A stretch of 64,000 nt of DNA from Casp-actino8 sp001510455. Lineage in GTDB: Bacteria > Actinomycetota > Acidimicrobiia > Acidimicrobiales > Ilumatobacteraceae. Shown one piece after another: positions 61,526 to 64,000 of the stretch. Below the pieces are notes generated by a model. The model saw nothing but the letters and a program-made list of their open reading frames with translations. It searched no databases and was not told the origin of the DNA. Position numbers and translations under genes: made by a program. The DNA lies in NCBI GenBank assembly GCA_027592035.1, contig JAQCIK010000005.1:46944-110943 (forward strand). Reading direction: 5' to 3'. Numbering within the stretch: the first letter of the stretch is position 1; each line of letters starts with the position of its first letter.

Positions 61526-62476
61526 TCACCAACCTTCTTCCTCTTCGCGCTGGGTCATGTAGGCCTGACCGGCGTCGCACGTGTCGAGATGAACGCACCA
61601 CCGACAGTTGGATCCGGGACGCCGTTCGGCGGCGGCTTTCTGCAATTTCAGTTCGATAGCGCGCACGAGACCCGACTCGAGGCGTTTGGCGGCTGAACGC
61701 AACGTGCCCTCGGTGATGTCTTCGGGATGAATCTCGGCCGAGTCGATGTAGAAGCTGGCGACCTTTCGTGGCGCCTGCCCGATCGTGAGGAGGTCGAGCA
61801 GTGCGTAGAGACGAAGGTCGTCACGATGGGCGCCGAAGGCACTTCCGGTCTTCAGGTCGATGATGACCTTGTCGGGAGGGCGTCCGAGAGCGAGGTCGAC
61901 CTTGCCCGACACCCGAACGCGCCCTTTGGCCAGATTGACGGTGAGCGCACTTTCGACCTGGGGGTACCACTGCTTCTTGATGCTCGGGAAACCTTCGAGA
62001 AAACGGGTGAGTAGTGAGGAGCAGTCACCCACGAGTTCGGCTCGGCTGAATTCGTCGAGCGTGACGAGGAAGTCGGCGATCGACTTGTTGGCGTCGTTGG
62101 CCAGACGCGAGATGGATTCTTCGACGAGATCCGTGGGGTTGATCGTGCCACGAGTGTGAATGGACACTTCGATGGCCTTGTGAACGATGGTGCCGCGTGA
62201 GTTGGCGAGGTTCCATTCGAAGTCACCTTTGCCATCGAGAAAGTACGCCTCGCACGAATGCACGTCGGTGAGAGCTTGTTTGCTGATGAAGAAACGATTC
62301 TCGTAACTCTTGCCGTCGGGAAGAAGGTCGTGGAAGGGGACGAGTGCCGCCTCGAGGTCGGCTTTCAGTTCGTCGGCGAGATCGGAGGGGAGTGGGGCGC
62401 CCTGCGGGGCTGGATCCTTGCCGATGGTGGCGATGACCCGCTCTTGCGCCGGCGTGTACACGGGGTCGTCGCTCAT
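61526..62476 (-). CDS. PD-(D/E)XK (RecB-type) nuclease with C-terminal cysteine cluster
   Basis: 316 residues. The nuclease core reads VSGKVDLALG...KVIIDLKTGSAFG (Asp, then D-x-K), with RGTIVHKAIE supplying the motif I region. Cysteines at SCEAYF and NCRWCVHLDTC suggest the Fe-S staple seen in AddB and Cas4-like nucleases. No helicase or CRISPR gene is nearby, so it is probably a stand-alone DNA repair exonuclease. The C-terminus ends in acidic EEEEGW. Confidence 0.78.
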   Translation of the reverse strand: MSDDPVYTPAQERVIATIGKDPAPQGAPLPSDLADELKADLEAALVPFHDLLPDGKSYENRFFISKQALTDVHSCEAYFLDGKGDFEWNLANSRGTIVHKAIEVSIHTRGTINPTDLVEESISRLANDANKSIADFLVTLDEFSRAELVGDCSSLLTRFLEGFPSIKKQWYPQVESALTVNLAKGRVRVSGKVDLALGRPPDKVIIDLKTGSAFGAHRDDLRLYALLDLLTIGQAPRKVASFYIDSAEIHPEDITEGTLRSAAKRLESGLVRAIELKLQKAAAERRPGSNCRWCVHLDTCDAGQAYMTQREEEEGW

Positions 62477-62561
62477 GTCACGAGACTAGGACGAGGGTGT
62501 TGCGCGGGCAGACGATGCCGGCCGGGGCCGTGTCACACCCCCATGGCAAGGTCGTTCTTCC

Positions 62562-62927
62562 ATGAAAGAGCACATCGAACGCCCCGGGGCCAGCACCCTC
62601 GACTTCGCGCAGGTGGCGCGGGTGCTCGGCCATGAGGCCCGAGCACGGGGCCTGCATGCTCCGGGCTTTCGCTGCCCGCCGCGCATCGTGGGCGTCGATC
62701 GTTCGTTGCGTCGAAGTGGTGAGCACGTCACCGTAGCGGTGCGGGTGAAGGGGCGGCCGCTGGTGGCGGTCGTGGCCGACATGATCGAAGGGGTCGTGGT
62801 GGCGAACCGTTTGGTGCCGCCGGTGGCCGATCGACTTCGTCGTGAAATGTGGGACGTGATGTCGTCCTCTCACATCGAATTGTCCTCACCGATTCATGTT
62901 TCGGTCTCGCGAGAAAACGCGGCCTGA
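62562..62927 (+). CDS. conserved-looking hypothetical protein
   Basis: 121 residues, no recognised domain. It has a basic middle (PGFRCPPRIVGVDRSLRRSGEHVTVAVRVKGRPLVAVVADMIEGVVVANRL) predicted to be beta-rich, between an N-terminal helix (TLDFAQVARVLGHEARARGL) and a C-terminal helix. Codon use matches its neighbours. It is 14 bases upstream of the metallo-hydrolase gene, which however has its own -10 box. Function unassigned. Confidence 0.6.
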   Translation: MKEHIERPGASTLDFAQVARVLGHEARARGLHAPGFRCPPRIVGVDRSLRRSGEHVTVAVRVKGRPLVAVVADMIEGVVVANRLVPPVADRLRREMWDVMSSSHIELSSPIHVSVSRENAA

Positions 62928-62928
62928 T

Positions 62929-62934
62929 TACGCT
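62929..62934 (+). promoter_or_regulatory. -10 box (TACGCT) for a leaderless metallo-hydrolase gene
   Basis: TACGCT, 7 bases (CGAGCGC), ATG 62942; no ribosome site. It spans the stop region of the preceding hypothetical gene. Confidence 0.5.
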
Positions 62935-62941
62935 CGAGCGC

Positions 62942-63796
62942 ATGAGCGGCACCACTCCTTTCGTGGCGGTCCTCGGAATCGCTCAGGACGGGGGACGGCC
63001 TCAGGCGGGTTGTCGCCGATCGTGCTGTGTCGACCGGCCACGTTTGACTGCCTCGTGCCTCGGGATCGTCGATCCCCTGACGCGCCAGCGATGGATCATC
63101 GACGCAACCCCCGACATCACCCTTCAACTCACATTGTTCGATCAACTGACTGATCACGCCGAGTCGTACTCGGTACTCGACGGTGTTCTCCTCACTCACG
63201 CGCACATGGGTCATTACGCCGGCCTCGTGCATCTGGGTCGAGAGGCTCTCGCCACGCCTCGCATTCCGGTGTTCGCTCGTCCGTCCATGGCCGACTTCCT
63301 GCGTTCGAATTCTCCGTGGCGCGAATTGTCCGAGCACGGTCACGTCGAGGTCGTTCCATTCGACGAGACGGTCGAATTGTCGGCTTCCGTGTCGGTGATG
63401 GCTCTGGCGGTTCCACATCGTGACGAGCTCTCCGACACCGTGGGTTTCATCATCTCCGGACCCGACCGGCGCGTCCTGTGGCTTCCCGACATTGATGGTT
63501 GGGGCGCATGGGATCGTTCGCTAGTGGATGTCGTGAACTCGGTCGACGTTGCGTACGTGGATGGCACCTTCTTCGACGACGGTGAACTCGAGCGGGATAT
63601 GTCGAAGATTCCGCATCCACGCGTCCTCGACACGGTGCAGCGCATTTCCACCGAAGCGCCTCATCTCGCTGATCGGGTTCGTTTCATTCACCTGAATCAC
63701 ACGAATCCGGTTCTGCTCGATTCGTCGCCGCAACGGGAGTTGGTCATCTCGGCTGGAATGTCGGTGGCTGACGAAGGCGAGACTTTCGAACTCTGA
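62942..63796 (+). CDS. MBL-fold metallo-hydrolase, PqqB-like
   Basis: 284 residues. The metal motif is THAHMGHYAG (His86, His88, His91), with a later Asp in WLPDIDGWG, DGTFFDDGE and the closing FIHLNHTNPVL. The N-terminal AQDGGRPQAGCRRSCC resembles the PqqB-type N-terminus. No other pqq genes are present, so a role in PQQ synthesis is doubtful; phosphodiesterase-like chemistry is equally possible. ATG 62942 is set by the -10 box and excludes an upstream ATG at 62849. Confidence 0.75.
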   Translation: MSGTTPFVAVLGIAQDGGRPQAGCRRSCCVDRPRLTASCLGIVDPLTRQRWIIDATPDITLQLTLFDQLTDHAESYSVLDGVLLTHAHMGHYAGLVHLGREALATPRIPVFARPSMADFLRSNSPWRELSEHGHVEVVPFDETVELSASVSVMALAVPHRDELSDTVGFIISGPDRRVLWLPDIDGWGAWDRSLVDVVNSVDVAYVDGTFFDDGELERDMSKIPHPRVLDTVQRISTEAPHLADRVRFIHLNHTNPVLLDSSPQRELVISAGMSVADEGETFEL

Positions 63797-63818
63797 ACGA
63801 GTCACCAACCGTTGTCCG

Positions 63819-63824
63819 TAGCCT
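63819..63824 (+). promoter_or_regulatory. -10 box (TAGCCT) of tRNA-Leu
   Basis: TAGCCT ends 9 bases before the mature tRNA-Leu 5' end at 63834, the same hexamer and similar spacing as at tRNA-Gln. Confidence 0.45.
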
Positions 63825-63833
63825 GATGCCGAG

Positions 63834-63919
63834 GCCCGGGTGGCGGAATTGGCAGACGCGGGGGGCTTAAACCCCCCTTCCCCTCACGGGGAGTGTGGGT
63901 TCGAGCCCCACCCCGGGCA
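63834..63919 (+). tRNA. tRNA-Leu (anticodon TAA)
   Basis: 86 bases with the class II long variable arm (TTCCCCTCACGGGGAGT). Acceptor GCCCGGG pairs with CCCGGGC, the D arm has GAATTGGCAGA, the anticodon arm is GGGGG-CTTAAAC-CCCCC, and GGGTTCGAGCCCC forms the T arm. CCA is not encoded. It reads UUA and UUG. Confidence 0.96.
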
Positions 63920-63942
63920 CTCGAGCAGGGCGACGACCGTGA

Positions 63943-63974
63943 TGTCACTGAAATCTGCTCGCGGTGTCACTGAA
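63943..63974 (+). promoter_or_regulatory. pair of direct repeats upstream of an off-window gene
   Basis: TGTCACTGAA occurs at 63943-63952 and again at 63965-63974, 22 bases apart centre to centre, i.e. two helical turns on the same face. A TACCGT -10 box (63987-63992) follows, so the pair sits at the -35 region of a gene beginning beyond the window. This is the layout of a dimeric activator or response-regulator site. Confidence 0.4.
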
Positions 63975-64000
63975 TATCGATCGGGGTACCGTCGTCGGGG

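Noticed and set aside
63859..63877. Terminator-like GGGGGG...CCCCCC hairpin
   Set aside because: It is the anticodon arm of tRNA-Leu.

Overview
The window reads as one contiguous stretch of a high-GC actinobacterial chromosome, probably from the class Acidimicrobiia (Ilumatobacter-like); that rank is inference. Supporting signs are the two tiny actinobacterial ribosomal proteins bS22 and bL37, an actinobacterial-type inositol-1-phosphate synthase, many TANNNT -10 boxes placed 6-7 nt before a start codon (leaderless transcripts), and a core block whose gene order matches what I recall of mycobacteria (rsmI, metG-tatD-X-rsmA-ispE, glmU-prs-rplY-pth-mfd-mazG-eno-ftsB). There is no phage, transposase, CRISPR array or rRNA operon. 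Genes are tightly packed, often with 4-base overlaps, and no gene-free stretch exceeds 300 bases.

Layout. 1-8 kb: the end of lipA, a pirin, an M24 peptidase, a cox-type maturation operon on the minus strand (MoxR ATPase, CoxE-like VWA protein, two XdhC-family proteins) and a D-aminoacylase-type amidohydrolase. 8-13 kb: NUDIX, folE and a lipid or steroid-type beta-oxidation cluster (acyl-CoA dehydrogenases, SDR, enoyl-CoA hydratase, thioesterase). 13-17 kb: a ferric-iron ABC transporter behind a double palindromic operator. 17-29 kb: ilvD, a molybdopterin oxidoreductase with DUF3054, ino1, folD, then ilvBNC behind a classical leader-peptide attenuator, then metY. 29-41 kb: thiolase, FAD oxidoreductase, xanthine-oxidase-family subunits coxM/coxS and, 6 kb away, coxL (form II, AYRGAGR), with a cobalamin-binding protein, a LarA-like protein, an ABC-2 exporter and a cytochrome c lipoprotein between them. 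41-61 kb: the conserved core block for cell wall, translation, repair and nucleotide metabolism, with tRNA-Gln, bS22 and bL37. 61-64 kb: VOC protein, RecB-type nuclease, metallo-hydrolase and tRNA-Leu.

How the genes fit together. The CO-dehydrogenase-like enzyme is spread over three loci: coxSM, coxL and the maturation operon. Branched-chain amino acid synthesis (ilvD, ilvBNC) is split, and only ilvBNC carries an attenuator. The iron transporter and one acyl-CoA dehydrogenase operon carry clear dyad operators over their promoters.

The most interesting items for follow-up are: a two-copy 64-67 bp palindromic element with compensatory base-pair changes, each copy sitting just before a leaderless gene; the ilv attenuator; the double operator of the iron transporter; a glmU that ends where its acetyltransferase site should be, followed by a triple 14-bp repeat in the prs leader; and a membrane-anchored barrel-like protein occupying the position of rpfB/yabE. 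No wholly new multi-gene system is evident.
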